Of a DNA stretch of 64,000 bases, positions 48,881 through 60,262 are shown piece after piece (the first letter of the stretch is position 1; each line of letters opens with the position of its first letter). This DNA comes from Pteria penguin (lineage: Eukaryota; Mollusca; Bivalvia; Pterioida; Pteriidae), in assembly GCA_035048485.1 (NCBI GenBank), contig CM068583.1:26470841-26534840 (forward strand), written 5' to 3'. Below the pieces are notes generated by a model that was given only the letters and a program-made list of their open reading frames with translations, was not told the origin of the DNA and ran no database searches. Position numbers and translations under genes: made by a program.

Positions 48881-49347
48881 GTTTCTTTATTTCCGTTCAT
48901 TCCACGTAATTAATATATCCCGTGTAGGCAACTGGTTTGGGCAGCGAACGGAGACGTCCAGAACAGTGAACTCTTCAGCCTACCAATGTACAAAGATCCA
49001 TTCTCAAGGAATATCACAAGATTCAAGTGGGAATCAGAAAAGAGGCTTTAAACTTCTCCGATCTGAAGCGGTTTTTGTCTATTATCGTGACACACCATCA
49101 AAGGTACCATTCGCTCAAATTAAATCATGTACATGTCAGAAACAGAAATATGCTTATATAAATACCAGTATACGAAGACGTTGTAAAAATCGTTATATTA
49201 AAATTGTTGGTATGATCAAAAAGTAGAAAAACCTCGCACTAAATGTACATTATCATGAGACATATTCACCAAAGAAAAAGTAACCGAAACATGCTTAGTT
49301 CTTTAAATTTATTATATAATGTTTTCTTTACCCTTACCGAGGCTCTG

Positions 49348-49509
49348 GGGACAGGCTTGGTGTAGTGGTTAAGTGCTTGGCTTGCTGCGCCGACGATCCA
49401 GGTTCGATTCCCAGATTGCCCCACTATGTTTAAGAGGTTGGTTACCTCCTGCTTCCATGTCGCGATGTGACTGAAGATTGTTGAAAGCGACGTAAAACAC
49501 CAATCAACC
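49348..49509 (+). mobile_element. tRNA-derived SINE, family 1, copy c
   Basis: The clearest copy: A box TGGTGTAGTGG, B box GGTTCGATTCC, and tail CGACGTAAAACACCAATCAA. Flanked by GAGGCTCTG (49339-49347) and GAAGCTCTG (49510-49518), a 9-bp duplication with one mismatch. Confidence 0.88.
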
Positions 49510-50095
49510 GAAGCTCTGAACGCGGGCTTCACATAGTATAGTATAATAAGAAGTGCGGTGAACTTTATTGAAAACTGGGTAACCGTGTCGCTCAATATTA
49601 TATTACATGAATACATCAACGTGCATGTTTCCGCCGTGATAACTAATCTATACGAGTCTTACATAATATATCAATCTCGATAGATAAGTGACGGGTCCAG
49701 GCGAGGAAAAAGAGGAAGTTGTAACAATTGGGTAGGACCAATTATAAAACGGACTTGATATGTATACTAACACACTCACATAGTTACATAAATGACAGAA
49801 ACAAAAGCCACCAAATTCTCCCAGTTTACGTGCACGCATTGTATCAGCCAATTCACACATTTTCCTTATTGGTAATATTGGCTACGGCTGCTGTTTAAAG
49901 AAACATTTTCACATAATATAACTGTAGCTTTAAACATTTGAACAGGAAAATGATTTTAGATCTTTATATGTTGAATTATTTTCAGGTCAAAGAAAAAACG
50001 TTCACTTAGAATTAATTTTATATTTGTATATCTATCTTTTCAATACAGAGTTTTCTTTTTTAGTCAATGAATATTGAAGTTTCCATAAAGGTAAT

Positions 50096-50400
50096 GATAT
50101 TGAAAAAGTACATTTAATATTTTGTAAAAGAGTTCTTGGTCTAAAAAGAAACGTTAGCAACAAATCTGTGTATGGGTAGATTTCCATGTTATATAGTCAG
50201 GAAAATGAAAGTAATGAAATATTGGCGATAATTAAGAAAAACAGAAAATTGTATTCTAAGAACCTGTTACGAAGATATGGAAAATTAAAATTATAAATGG
50301 ACTGAAGGTATCAGAGCAAAATTGGATAGATTGTGATTAAGCATTTTATAGTACAATAATTTTGACGAAAAGTGTGCTTATATAATAACATAACAATGAA
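50096..50400 (+). pseudogene. decayed LINE ORF2 fragment
   Basis: Translation IEKVHLIFCKRVLGLKRN followed by VSNKSVYG then a stop, and downstream YSQENES..KNRKLYSKNLLRRYG. This resembles the conserved FCKRLLGVKK..SN.AVYGELGR region downstream of the reverse transcriptase in LINEs of aquatic invertebrates. It has several in-frame stops. Confidence 0.6.
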
Positions 50401-50439
50401 TTAAATATATTTTTATTCAAGAAATAAAGTCAGAAATCG

Positions 50440-50804
50440 GTGTCATTGGGAAAAGTAATTTGTATAAGTATATTGTTTAGGTGTCATGGGGAAAAGTAAT
50501 TTGTATAAGTGTATTGTTTAGGTGTCATGGGGAAAAGTAATTTGTATAAGTGTATTGTTTAGGTGTCATGGGGAAAAGTAATTTGTATATATATATTGTT
50601 TAGGTGTCATGGGGAAAAGTAATTTGTATAAGTGTATTGTTTAGGTGTCATGGGGAACAGTAATTTGTATAAGTGTATTGTTTAGGTGCCATGGGGAAAA
50701 GTAATTTGTATAAGGATATTGTTTAGGTTTAATGGGGAAGAATAATTTGTATAAGTATATTGTTTTTGTGTCATGGGGAAAAGTAATGTGTATAAGTATA
50801 TTGT
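50440..50804. repeat. 41-bp minisatellite (about 8.9 units)
   Basis: Units start at 50440, 50481, 50522, 50563, 50604, 50645, 50686, 50727 and 50768, exactly 41 bp apart, consensus GTGTCATGGGGAAAAGTAAT plus TTGTATAAGTGTATTGTTTAG. Divergence is highest in the outer units. Begins right after the LINE fragment. Confidence 0.97.
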
Positions 50805-50926
50805 AAACAATCACTGCCTTCAGTTTTATCTTACAAAATCACTACCTGTAAAAATTCGAGAAATGATAACTAAATTTAGAATCTGTGGACATAACCTTAA
50901 CACAGAAAATGGAAGATATTTACATG

Positions 50927-51062
50927 TTAATGGACATGCCACGCCTACCGTGATACGGGACCTCGTTTTTTACTGTCTCATCCGAAAGACAGAACACCGG
51001 TGTGCTCAGGGCGGAAATCGAAACCGGTACCTCTAGGTCATGAGCCAAGCACCTCATTCACC
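50927..51062 (-). mobile_element. SINE family 2, truncated copy d
   Basis: Contains CCTACCGTGATACGGGACCTC, TACTGTCTCATCCGAAAGAC and AACACCGGTGTGCTCAGGGC with a degraded B box (GGTTTCGATTTCC on the minus strand). Confidence 0.6.
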
Positions 51063-51949
51063 GGTTTTCAAATATACACATTTGTAACTGTAACTGTATC
51101 CCGTATATCTTTCGATATACGGAATAAAATTAAATGAAATTGAATATGGTTCTGTATATATTTGAAAGGGGGGGATTACACTTATATTTTAATTAGCTGT
51201 GTATAACACGCCTGACATGAAAGCTTTATGATATAGTGATATAATTAATTACATGTATGCGGAGGTGGGAGATGGCTGGCATTTTTAAAAATAAATATTC
51301 TGATCCTGAAAATGCTAGAAAAAAATCTGGCTTTGACTGAAACAAAAATAAATATCCTGGCTGCGAGCATGCACATATACCAGATAATGCAAACATAAAG
51401 CCGAATATTCTGAAGAAAGCACGTTGACTTTTACCTGGCTCGCCAGATCGCTGCCTATATCATACTGTGCTGTAGTTTACTTGTATGACTTGCATTTCAG
51501 CGGAATTTATAGCATTGGACGAATCGTGCTATTCAATATGTTCAACAAAACTTAACAGAATTGTTGCTTTTAAAAATATATTTGCATGTCTATTGTGAAG
51601 GGCGGACAGGGGGCAAGGGCTGTACCATCTACTTTCTGAGAGGTTTTCTTTTGAGGTTCTTGTTCGGAATAATGGCGTTCACGTCCACTTACCGCCGATT
51701 TCCAATCCCTTTCCCCGACTCCCTCTCGTGTTGTCTCTCTCTTTTATACGCCAGACAGAAGGATATGTTAACGTTAAGACGAATGGCCAAAGTGGGTCTC
51801 GCTTGAATTTGCCTTATTTCTCACCTGAGCATATATGCAAAGTCGATGTTCAAATTAAATCATGTGCATTTCAAAATCTGTGGTGGGCATATTAAGTTTC
51901 ATTCCAGCGCAAAAAGACGTTTGTCAAATAACTTAGAACACAATTACTC

Positions 51950-52330
51950 AAATGTAGAAAAAAAAAAACCCAAAGAGAACTTTAGGGGACGACGATTTGA
52001 TTCTGGTGGGGGGGGGGGGGCAAATTTGGTCAAGTCAGATGATTTATTTTCAGATCTTTGAAGGATAGAATATTTATTTCCTTCATATCCTGGGACAGAT
52101 TATTTATTTTCTTGACTTTTTGTTGCCAAGAAATACTTGTTAGAACTGCATTGTAATATATGCCATTAGCACAGTCATCCTTCTATAATTATATTTTGTT
52201 AACAAAACACATTTTAATATAAGGTAAACTCAACAAATAATATGCAAACACTACTTTGATTGTATAGGTTTTTATACTATTAGTTTCCATAGTGAAGTGT
52301 ATATTCTCTCTAAGTCTCTGGTATCCAGGG
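51950..52330 (+). repeat. left arm of large interrupted inverted repeat
   Basis: Contains a 14-G run, a GATTATTTATTTTC module, and AAACTCAACAAATAATATGC to GTTTTTATACTATTAGTTTC. All recur inverted and in reverse order at 53505-53740. Confidence 0.6.
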
Positions 52331-52526
52331 AGAAAATTTCCATTTATCACTATAGAAGGATGCGTGGGAAGTGTTGCTGTTTTGGCTTCCTGTCCGAATG
52401 ATATTTTATTCGTTTTGACTTACTTATGACACTAGAACAAGAATCTGAAGAGAAAATCTCTCAGAAAGCTGATGGTAGAGCCCTTGTTACCTGTCTGCCC
52501 CTCAAAATGGACTTGCAAATATATTT

Positions 52527-53215
52527 TAAACAAGAGGCCCAAGTGGGCCTTTATCACTCACCTCAGTACCTAGATGATCAGTCATGCAGGAAGGAAAAAG
52601 ACTCGTTTATTTTTGTATTACTGTGACTAAGTCAACATAGATGTTGAAAATATGTCAAATTTTATTTCAGACCAGAATAAAAAAAAAACAACACTTTTTT
52701 GCACATCCACTCAGATGATTTTGATATTAAGCGTTTGTTTGTCTCTGCAAGATGTAATTCAGGGCAACAAGTAATTCATTTTCTTTAGGTGGAGCCTTTT
52801 GTTGAATGATTTTAAGTCTGGGTCATGAACAACAATTAACTGAAAAACTTGACACTTTTCTGCTCAGAAATTACCAAGTCCAAAAAAATGTCTAAAAACG
52901 TCAGAAATTTGATTTTAGAACAGAACCAAAAATAACAACACTTCTTCACACATCCCTCTAGATCCTTCCTATGCATTCAGTTTGTCTCTATATACACCAG
53001 GTCTGAAGAAGAAGTTTGTCAAAGGAGGATACCCTCTGTGACCTACTTTTGCATGTGGTGGCACCACATTGTTGGATTGGGACAAAAACAATAACACTTG
53101 TATGGGACTATGAGTACTTAATTCCTATTAAGTTTCATAGAAATCTGTTGATCGGTTCTTGAGAAGAAGTTGAAAATGTGAAAAGTTTATGACGGACGGA
53201 TGGACCGCTCTATTA
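52527..53215 (+). mobile_element. Helitron-like element (GCTCACCTGAGC family), inverted truncated copy
   Basis: Starts AACAAGAGGCCCAAGTGGGC and continues through inverse counterparts of the nested copy at 25912-28081 (GCAGGAAGGAAAAAGACTCG, TCTGAAGAAGAAGTTTGTCA), ending near GACGGACGGATGGACC without the terminal hairpin. Confidence 0.65.
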
Positions 53216-53504
53216 AGTTTTTGTTGAATATATTGAATAGCACTACTTGTCCTGTGCTATAAATCCTGCTGAAATACGAGTTTTACAGTTAAACTACTGC
53301 ATATTATAGCATAGGAAGCAATTTGGCGAGCGAAGCGAGCCGGTAAAAAATCAACATGTTTCTATAGAACATTCAACTTTATATTTGCATGATGATGATC
53401 TGGTATATGTACATGCTAGTAGCCAGAATATTTATTTTCATTTCAGTCAAAGTCAGATTTTTTATTTCCAGCATTTTCAGGGTCAGAATATTTAGTTCCA
53501 AAAA

Positions 53505-53740
53505 GTGCTTATGTACTTCAGTATAGAAACTATTAGTATAAAGACCTATGCGAATAAAGTAGTGTTTGCATGTTTTTGTTGAGTTTATTCATGGTATATA
53601 ATTAGAATGTAACTCTAACAAGTGTTTATTGACGACCAAGTATACCAAGGAAATAAATATTCCATCATTCAAAGGTCTAAAAATAAATAATCCGACTCGA
53701 CCAATTTTGCCCCCCCCCCCCCCCCGAATTAAATGGTTAT
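53505..53740 (-). repeat. right arm of large interrupted inverted repeat
   Basis: Inverted counterpart of 51950-52330: GAAACTATTAGTATAAAGAC, GCATGTTTTTGTTGAGTTTA, AAATAAATAATCCGA and a 17-C run matching the G run. A separate inverted block pair is 51270-51385 and 53405-53500 (TTCTGATCCTGAAAATGCT against AGCATTTTCAGGGTCAGAA). Confidence 0.6.
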
Positions 53741-55440
53741 CCCCTTATCATTGCATTACACCACTCCTAAGGGAATATTTTCCTTCTTACGCTAACTTTA
53801 CTAAGACCAATGAAATTCTGCTTATAGCAAGGTGTAGGGAATGCATCAAAGGGACGCCACTGCTCATAAAGAATATTCGTTAATTGTAATTTCTGCTATA
53901 AGAAAACAAAAACATAGCACGGTTTCTGAAATTACGTAAACCTAAATTTGATTTATAACCATATCTTACATAATATGAATAGTTATCTCATGTATAGTGA
54001 CGTGTTTTGATGAAACCGCAAAGTTCTAGTGATACGCTGTGTACCTGGTGACATTTCGAGGAGTGTGTATTGTTGTGAATCATAAGGCGATCTATTGAAA
54101 ACTATCTCTGGTGTTTGTATGACGTGATTCAACCACAAACACTTCTTTATTTGTAAGATCATAGTCATCTAGTACATTTTGTGAAAACTTCCATATCTTT
54201 TTTCCTAGAAGGGTTCAGCTATGATACAGGGGGTAGATGTACTTTGTTTTCAACAAAAAGTAGCATTAAAAGTCATTCATGCCGAATCTTATATATAATT
54301 ATGTACCTCTACCCGACACCTTGCGCTTTTGACGTTTTCAGTTGTCGGCTTACGACCGAGAACGTCAAAAAGCAACAAGTCGGGTAGAGCATTTTATTGT
54401 AGTGAGCCAAATCTCGGTGTTGTTCCATAACTTCCCCGCCCCCCTCCTCTCTTGGATCTGCGGAGGAATTGTCTCTATATATCATCCATTCCTTAATTTG
54501 AATGCTGGGTATGAAATTCGTCGTAAAACCTTTTTACCAGGAAGACAGATGTTAGATCCTTAAATTTTGTTAAGATGATTCCTCACTTTTTCAAACATGG
54601 TTCAACCATATCATTGGGTGCAAATGTGCCTATTGTAACAACACAAGTGAAAAAGAAAATCAGTTTTAACGAAAGCACACGATTTGTCCAAGTCCCTGGA
54701 TTCGCGCATGCCCCTCAACAAAATATATCAAAAGGGTAATTAAAGGTGCATAACGGGAGATATATTTGGGAAGAAGGAGAACGACCTGTCGGGATACTGT
54801 ATCCCGTCGAGTAATGGTGATATTAATGAACACAGCCAGTACAGAAGCAGGCTCGTCCTCGCCGGTTACAGAAATGACTGTGTGACCACAGTTTTCTTAT
54901 ACAGTGGTCGTTTTTTCTCTCTTCATACAATAAATAATCCACGATATTCTACATCCTCGGGCTTGTTACATTGCACCAGAGCACCACATCCTATTGATCA
55001 GGAAATCAATCATAAAACATCGATTACAACGTGACGAGAATAGATTGCAATGGATTTTACTACACATTGTAGTGCTCCCTTATCATACTCTCGTGACAAA
55101 ATGCACCAAGATCAGGTTGTTTGTATGTAGACAAACAATGTTTTCCTCACTTTTTCCACACATCTTTTGAGCTATTGAACTGAAAATTGATACATTCATT
55201 TCCATTAGCTGCCTATCACATTTGAATTTCGTCGCTGTTGACCTTCTTTTGATGGAGTTACTGCTATTATTTAATGCATACCTGTTCCATCTGTTTTCAG
55301 AAATCAATTTTCAAGACTGAACACGAATGAAGAAGTACTAAAATAAAAAAAAAATTGGGTTATTTTAAACACAAAGTGCACATGTGCCCGATCGAGCTAT
55401 TTATTCTTGTTCTGGATATATCTAGTACATTCCGATATAA
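53741..55440. other. unannotated intergenic sequence
   Basis: No gene-like frame recognised. A short inverted pair lies near 54300-54385 (TACCCGACACCTTGCGCTTT and AAAAAGCAACAAGTCGGGTA). Confidence 0.35.
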
Positions 55441-55462
55441 CCACTGCCCAATCAGCATTCTA

Positions 55463-55610
55463 TTATGAACCTAAGATACAAGTTTGGTGACAGTGGCACC
55501 TACACTTTCTCCAATACCGAGAGGTCTCAAACTAATCAACCGGATGCGGATGGAAACGAGGACTCCTGGGTATAACAATAGGCACTGTCAACTCCGTTGA
55601 GGTGAGCTAA
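55463..55610 (+). repeat. dispersed repeat, plus copy
   Basis: ATGAACCTAAGATACAAGTTT, GGCACCTACACTTTCTCCAA and CAACCGGATGCGGATGG; inverse of 42897-42992. Confidence 0.55.
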
Positions 55611-55634
55611 AAAGACATACATCTGGATGACATC

Positions 55635-55790
55635 AAGAACAGTAGCGGATCCAGGATTTCCGAAAAAGGGGGGGGGCGCATCTGCATTATCCAAACTACT
55701 CGGCCATTTTTGGTGCCAAATCTGGAGTTTTAGTAATAAATATGTGGCGAAAAAGGGGTGGGAGGGCCCCCCTCTAAATCCGCAACTGAA
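55635..55790. mobile_element. MITE with CAGTNGCGGAT ends and G-rich core
   Basis: Begins CAGTAGCGGATCCAGGATTT, has GGGGGGGCGC and GGAGGGCCCCCCT inside, and ends AAATCCGCAACTG. No clear target duplication. Confidence 0.5.
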
Positions 55791-56108
55791 AAATATGCAA
55801 AAATAGTTGACTCTGATAACTTAACAATTTTAAAGTTTACAGCTGCATAAATTATGTTCACTAAGTTATAAAAATACTTTTAGTATTTGTTTACTTCTCC
55901 TCAATTTTAGAAATTGACTACTGCAAGTAGCGATATCTCTAAAATGACAGGTTGTACCTAGCTTGTTTAATTCATTATTCAAAACAGAGATTGGTAAATT
56001 ACGCATTCCTGTAATTATTTCTCAGACGGTAGTGCTGAATATTACGAAATTAATAAATTCACCCATTATAGATGTAAATTTGCTCAAATAAATTATGTAT
56101 TTCATACA

Positions 56109-56114
56109 TTTAAT
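56109..56114 (-). terminator. possible MID1IP1 polyadenylation signal (ATTAAA)
   Basis: ATTAAA on the minus strand about 195 bp downstream of the stop codon; no AATAAA is closer on that strand. This is a common variant signal but a weak motif in AT-rich DNA. Confidence 0.3.
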
Positions 56115-56307
56115 CAATAATCAACTGTTATATATATAAAGCATATAAATAAACACCTTGCGCATAAAACAGTTCGAAATGAATTCAGCAATGAACACAT
56201 AGCTGCATTGGAGTTTCCCTTGGATGTCATCCAAGAGTAAAGCTAGTCTACTGGAGACTGAAGATTCAAGTAGCTACAGATTGAACACGCATTCACATGA
56301 GTAAAAA

Positions 56308-56808
56308 TCACACAGTGAGAGACGACAGAGGTTTTCCAGAACTTCCTCCAATCTCAGATTCATACTTATCAGTCAGGAATTTTGCTGTTTCAGTCATTTG
56401 ATGAAGTACATTAAATAATCCACTCAGATGATGTTTGAAAAGATTTGCAGTAGTTTTAGATGTATCGATTTCAGTTTGCGTTTCAACAATTTCCCCTTCT
56501 GGAGCCTCGATTTCATTCGTTTCTTCCTCTGTTTTTGTTCCCGTTATAAGTTCTGTTTTCACAGTATTTAACAATCTATAAAAATCGAAAAGATTTGTTC
56601 CGGGTTTAATAGTTGACAATAACGCCAAATTATTATTAGACTCCTGAATTTTAGGTTGCTCACTGAATGATACGTCCATGTCTTTCAACCGGCTTGGTAC
56701 CATCACCCGGTCATCCATTCTGTCGACGGCCTGCACGAATTTGTTGAGCGCCGTTAACAAGGATTGCTGACACGAACTAGAGGAATTCATTTCAAGATAT
56801 TGCTCCAA
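56308..56808 (-). CDS. MID1IP1: MID1IP1 / THRSP (Spot 14) family protein
   Basis: An intron-free 166-residue protein. Known for the family: cytosolic regulators of fatty-acid synthesis that bind and promote polymerisation of acetyl-CoA carboxylase; vertebrate MID1IP1 also binds the microtubule protein MID1. Seen: an N-terminal helix LLTALNKFVQAVDRMDDRV leading to the family hallmark MVPSRLKDM (about residues 36-44), a middle YRLLNTVKTEL helix, an acidic low-complexity linker rich in Glu and Thr, and a C-terminal helix HHLSGLFNVLHQMTETA, then LTDKYESEIG, matching the YHLRGLHTVLSKLT..NRYKQEIG block of human MID1IP1 (183 residues). The human coding region is also in one exon. The first ATG (56808) is used; the ATG at codon 7 is an alternative start. 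The final residues GKPLSSLTV differ from vertebrates. It is closer to MID1IP1 than to THRSP by the MVPS and EIG blocks. Confidence 0.93.
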   Translation of the reverse strand: MEQYLEMNSSSSCQQSLLTALNKFVQAVDRMDDRVMVPSRLKDMDVSFSEQPKIQESNNNLALLSTIKPGTNLFDFYRLLNTVKTELITGTKTEEETNEIEAPEGEIVETQTEIDTSKTTANLFKHHLSGLFNVLHQMTETAKFLTDKYESEIGGSSGKPLSSLTV

Positions 56809-56916
56809 GTTATGATATCATATGAAATCTTTTAAATGTAAACGATCCGATGGGTGTGAACACTGACAAAAAAGTGTAGGAGGCAGTTTCCGGGTTTATC
56901 ACTCAATCACAATTGC

Positions 56917-57121
56917 TAAAAATGTATATAACAATACCAACTACCTTGAAATCACTTGGTAAACACGATCAGAAGCTTCTGTTTTCACGAGCTGTCCATT
57001 GCATATGCTGAATATCTGGCATGTGAAGTTAAATATTTTCACAATGTGCGAACTTCGTTTTCACGTGAATAATATTTATCGTATCCAGGGTCATACCAGT
57101 TATTACCAACATTCTGATTGG
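56917..57121 (-). promoter_or_regulatory. putative MID1IP1 promoter elements
   Basis: Read on the minus strand, a CCAAT box lies at 57117-57121, a palindromic E-box CACGTG at 57062-57067, and a TATATA-like stretch near 56920, about 110 bp before the ATG. Vertebrate THRSP/MID1IP1 genes are driven by E-box factors (ChREBP, USF, SREBP), so the E-box is worth noting, but its use here is inference. Confidence 0.35.
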
Positions 57122-59260
57122 TTCGTCGACATCACACCTTAAACGCATGACTGATCATGAACTTTAACCTTGTATTTGTTGTGCATAAGCATACTATACC
57201 CGAAGCTGGTGGTGATTGCAAGACTTGACGCGTCTATCGATTAATAAGCCTGGGTGATTTCTGCAAAAAACATCATTGTACTGCATATTCTGTTATTGAT
57301 TTTGAACACTAACTAACACGGTCGGTGATGATTACATGACGTTGCATATTCATGAGCAGCCATGCGGCTTCAAACGAGAACGGGAGGGGAAACCGAAGGG
57401 GTAAACTTACGGTACGTTTATTGAGGTCTTCACTGAAAAACATGATTTCAAATAAGACAATGTCCCAGGTAGATATCATTAATATTATAAAGGCTATTGA
57501 TATTTGTCGAAGATAAAGGACTTGTGACCAGTTTTAAGACATTTAGGATTGAGGACATGAAGCCATGTGGGACATCGGATGCGTTCTACCCCAGAAATTT
57601 GATAACATGACTAACTTGGTACGTTTTACTGTAAAATTGGAAAATTTGTTCTTCATGGCATGGTTGGGCCCTCTTGAACAGTTTTCTGGGATGGATACAC
57701 TCTCCACAAATGCTCTTGATCCGTGCAGGGAACATATCGTAATCGGGGTTGGGACATATATGGTACCTACGTATCATGAATTATTTTTTCTTTACTATGC
57801 TTACATGTCGTATGTACATATATACATGTGTACCAACACTGATGACGGACAGGGGGTATATGGTTTTCCTTCCGAATTTACATTCCTCCTTCCACTCAAC
57901 TTTCATTCCTATTTTCGTTTTCCATCCATTTCTCTTCATTACAACCTAATTAAAATTCTATGTTTCTTATACATTCCTTTCTTCCCATGATGAGAGAGAA
58001 TGAAAGGAAGAGAGGGAGAAATATCGAATTTTAATCAGAATGCCCTCCTTCCCTCATTTTTTGTCAGTCCTATTTCTCTCCGTAACATACCAGCTGATAG
58101 CAATATATATAAAATACAAAAATAACTGGTGTCACACGACCATGGCACTAACAACAATGTAACACAGTGGACATTCACAGACCCCTGAAATTCAGAGGTG
58201 AGACCAGGTGCCCGGGAGGAGTGAGGGTCTCCTGTTTGGCTAGCCACATCCGCCGTGAATGCCCTGAAGACTCCGAGAATCAAACGTCAAGGTCCCTGAA
58301 ATCTTATAAGTCAGTTATTGACAGTAGAATGACAAAATAACGTGGATAATGACTGAAAACATCATGTTTTTCTTTATGAATTTAAATACCATCTCAAAGT
58401 AAATTAAAATAAATAAAACGACAGGACACAAGCCCCATGGAATGTACTAATACGAGCGGAAGAAGGCGGTAGTTATGCTACTGAAATTGACTAAATGCGG
58501 CATAAAGAATGCAGAAGAGGTGGGATGCGTTTAGGTTGAACTTTTGAAAAACTTGATTTGATTTCACTTTGATTAATTGTATCTCTTAATGAAAGTTATA
58601 TATTATAGATTTTATGTATGCAGGGGTCTGGAGACCAATGAAGTTCTAGCGGGTCTATGAAATAGTTATATTGATGGGCACGATGAATTCAGTAATATGG
58701 AAGAGCACAATGAACTAAACCTTGACATGGATCAAATTCAGCGATTAAAATGTATGTCCATATAAATCAGTATAAACGTAGTTGAGTTCGAAAGAGTGGG
58801 AGGGCACAATTTACTAACATTTTTCAAGTAAAAGCAAAACTTGCAACTTTGAAAAAAGAATCTAGCATTTATGATTAAAATGTACATTTTGATATTATTA
58901 TTCTGCGAAAAATGGAGTGGACGAGGGATGTCGACACAAACCAACTTGCCCCTCCCCCCCCCCCTTTTTTCCCCTTGCCTTACGCTCCTGCTGCACCGAA
59001 ATACTATGTTAACAAATAAAAACTGTTATCTTCTTAGCAAATCAGATCATATCGTATTTGTCATGCGAAACTTCAGTCTTGTTATACGGACGTGACTGTT
59101 CCGGAATACTGCGCCATCCGATATAGTTATTTCTGAACTCGAAATAAAACAGAATGGTCTGAAAGTACTACCTAAATGTGAGACTGATTTATAGCGTCTT
59201 TATGAAAAATTATGAGACTAAGGTAGGGCATTTTATGTGTGTGTATATCAAGGGCGTAGG
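57122..59260. other. unannotated intergenic sequence upstream of MID1IP1
   Basis: Includes open frames such as 57565-57990 that show no family resemblance and are rich in chance aromatic residues. No structured repeat recognised. Confidence 0.35.
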
Positions 59261-59673
59261 AAAAGGGAGGGGGAGCGGGGGCACGTGCCCTCCCCCCTTT
59301 TCAAAGTGGGGGGGGGGGCACAACCATGTTTGTGGCCCCTCCCACTTTTAGAGTATTATTTAAAGTTTAAATAAACTTGAATAAGACATTTTCAGCGAAG
59401 TAAATCTATTTTCTTTTATATTTTTAATGTCTGATTTTTAATCCGTAACTACAAAATTACGGATAAGGTTTTCTGTTTTACTGGCGGTTGATGTATCCTG
59501 ATTACGCAACATGTTGCAACAATAGAAAGTTTCGCCAACAAAACATCTTTCAGCTTATGCATTATTTGATGTTATCCATTGTAAGTATTTATTATGTTTT
59601 GAATGATATTATACAAGTCCGAGATAATGCAAAGGAGTCGCATTATTATAGTTTTCTCTTATCTGAAAGATAC

Positions 59674-59955
59674 AAGCAGGTGTAGTCCAGTGAATGAGCC
59701 GAGTTGTTCAACTTCTGACCAAGAGATCCAGGTTCGACACCCGTCGGGGGCATACCGAAGCTCTGTCTTTCGGATGAGACTCTGACTGATAACGTGTCTG
59801 ACATTCAAATTGCAAGACAATTCGTCAACAAGAACGAGCACCGTGAAGCTTTCTTTGGAAAGGATTAAAGTGTGAACATTGTAACACGATGAGCAGCCAC
59901 GGACCTTTAATGTGCATACCACCCAGTTAATAACTTGTGCATAAAAGTGTGAAAT
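59674..59955 (+). mobile_element. tRNA-derived SINE, family 3
   Basis: Head AGTCCAGTGAATGAGC with B box GGTTCGACACC, core GCTCTGTCTTTCGGATGAGAC, and a body with ATTCGTCAACAAGAACGAGC and GGACCTTTAATGTGCATACC. The core matches the inverted core of family 2. Confidence 0.65.
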
Positions 59956-60083
59956 AAAAAATAACCACACTGTAAAATGTTTTGTTGCTGATTAGTAGCC
60001 ATAGTAGCCACTAAAGCACTAAAAGTAAATAATTTTTCTTTTATTTAATCATTCAGAGAGAGAAATTGGAATAAATTCAAACT

Positions 60084-60262
60084 GAATATTTTTATGCGCC
60101 GGATCGAAAGATCTGGGGCATTCTTTTTTGGCCTGTCTGGTGGCTTTGGTAAACATTCGCCATAACTTTTGAACCGTAAAAGATAGACTTCATATTTGGC
60201 ATGCATACTCCACTAATGAAGCCCTTTCAATTGACACCGGACAAGGTCAATGACCTTCGTGC
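60084..60262 (+). repeat. Helitron-like fragment with IR1 motif
   Basis: ATGCGCCGGATCGAAAGATC..GGGGCATTC hairpin start, GGCCTGTCTGGTGG, CCATAACTTTTGAACCG, then AGGTCAATGACCT at 60244-60256. The same core sentence as in the 18.9-kb family. Confidence 0.5.

Noticed and set aside
48828..49226. 132-residue plus-strand open frame
   Set aside because: It begins inside a hairpin repeat and shows no recognisable domain or conserved pattern.
49348..49509. Possible functional tRNA gene
   Set aside because: A and B boxes are good, but the anticodon arm and acceptor stem do not close, and it has a SINE tail and flanking target duplication.
50440..50804. Possible CRISPR array
   Set aside because: The repeats are contiguous 41-bp units with no spacers, in a eukaryotic genome; it is a minisatellite.
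56308..56808. THRSP rather than MID1IP1 as the name
   Set aside because: The length, the MVPSRLKDM block and the EIG C-terminal block are nearer MID1IP1; THRSP is a vertebrate-derived paralogue.
57565..57990. 141-residue plus-strand open frame
   Set aside because: No family resemblance, aromatic-rich composition typical of translated AT-rich DNA, no supporting splice or promoter signals.
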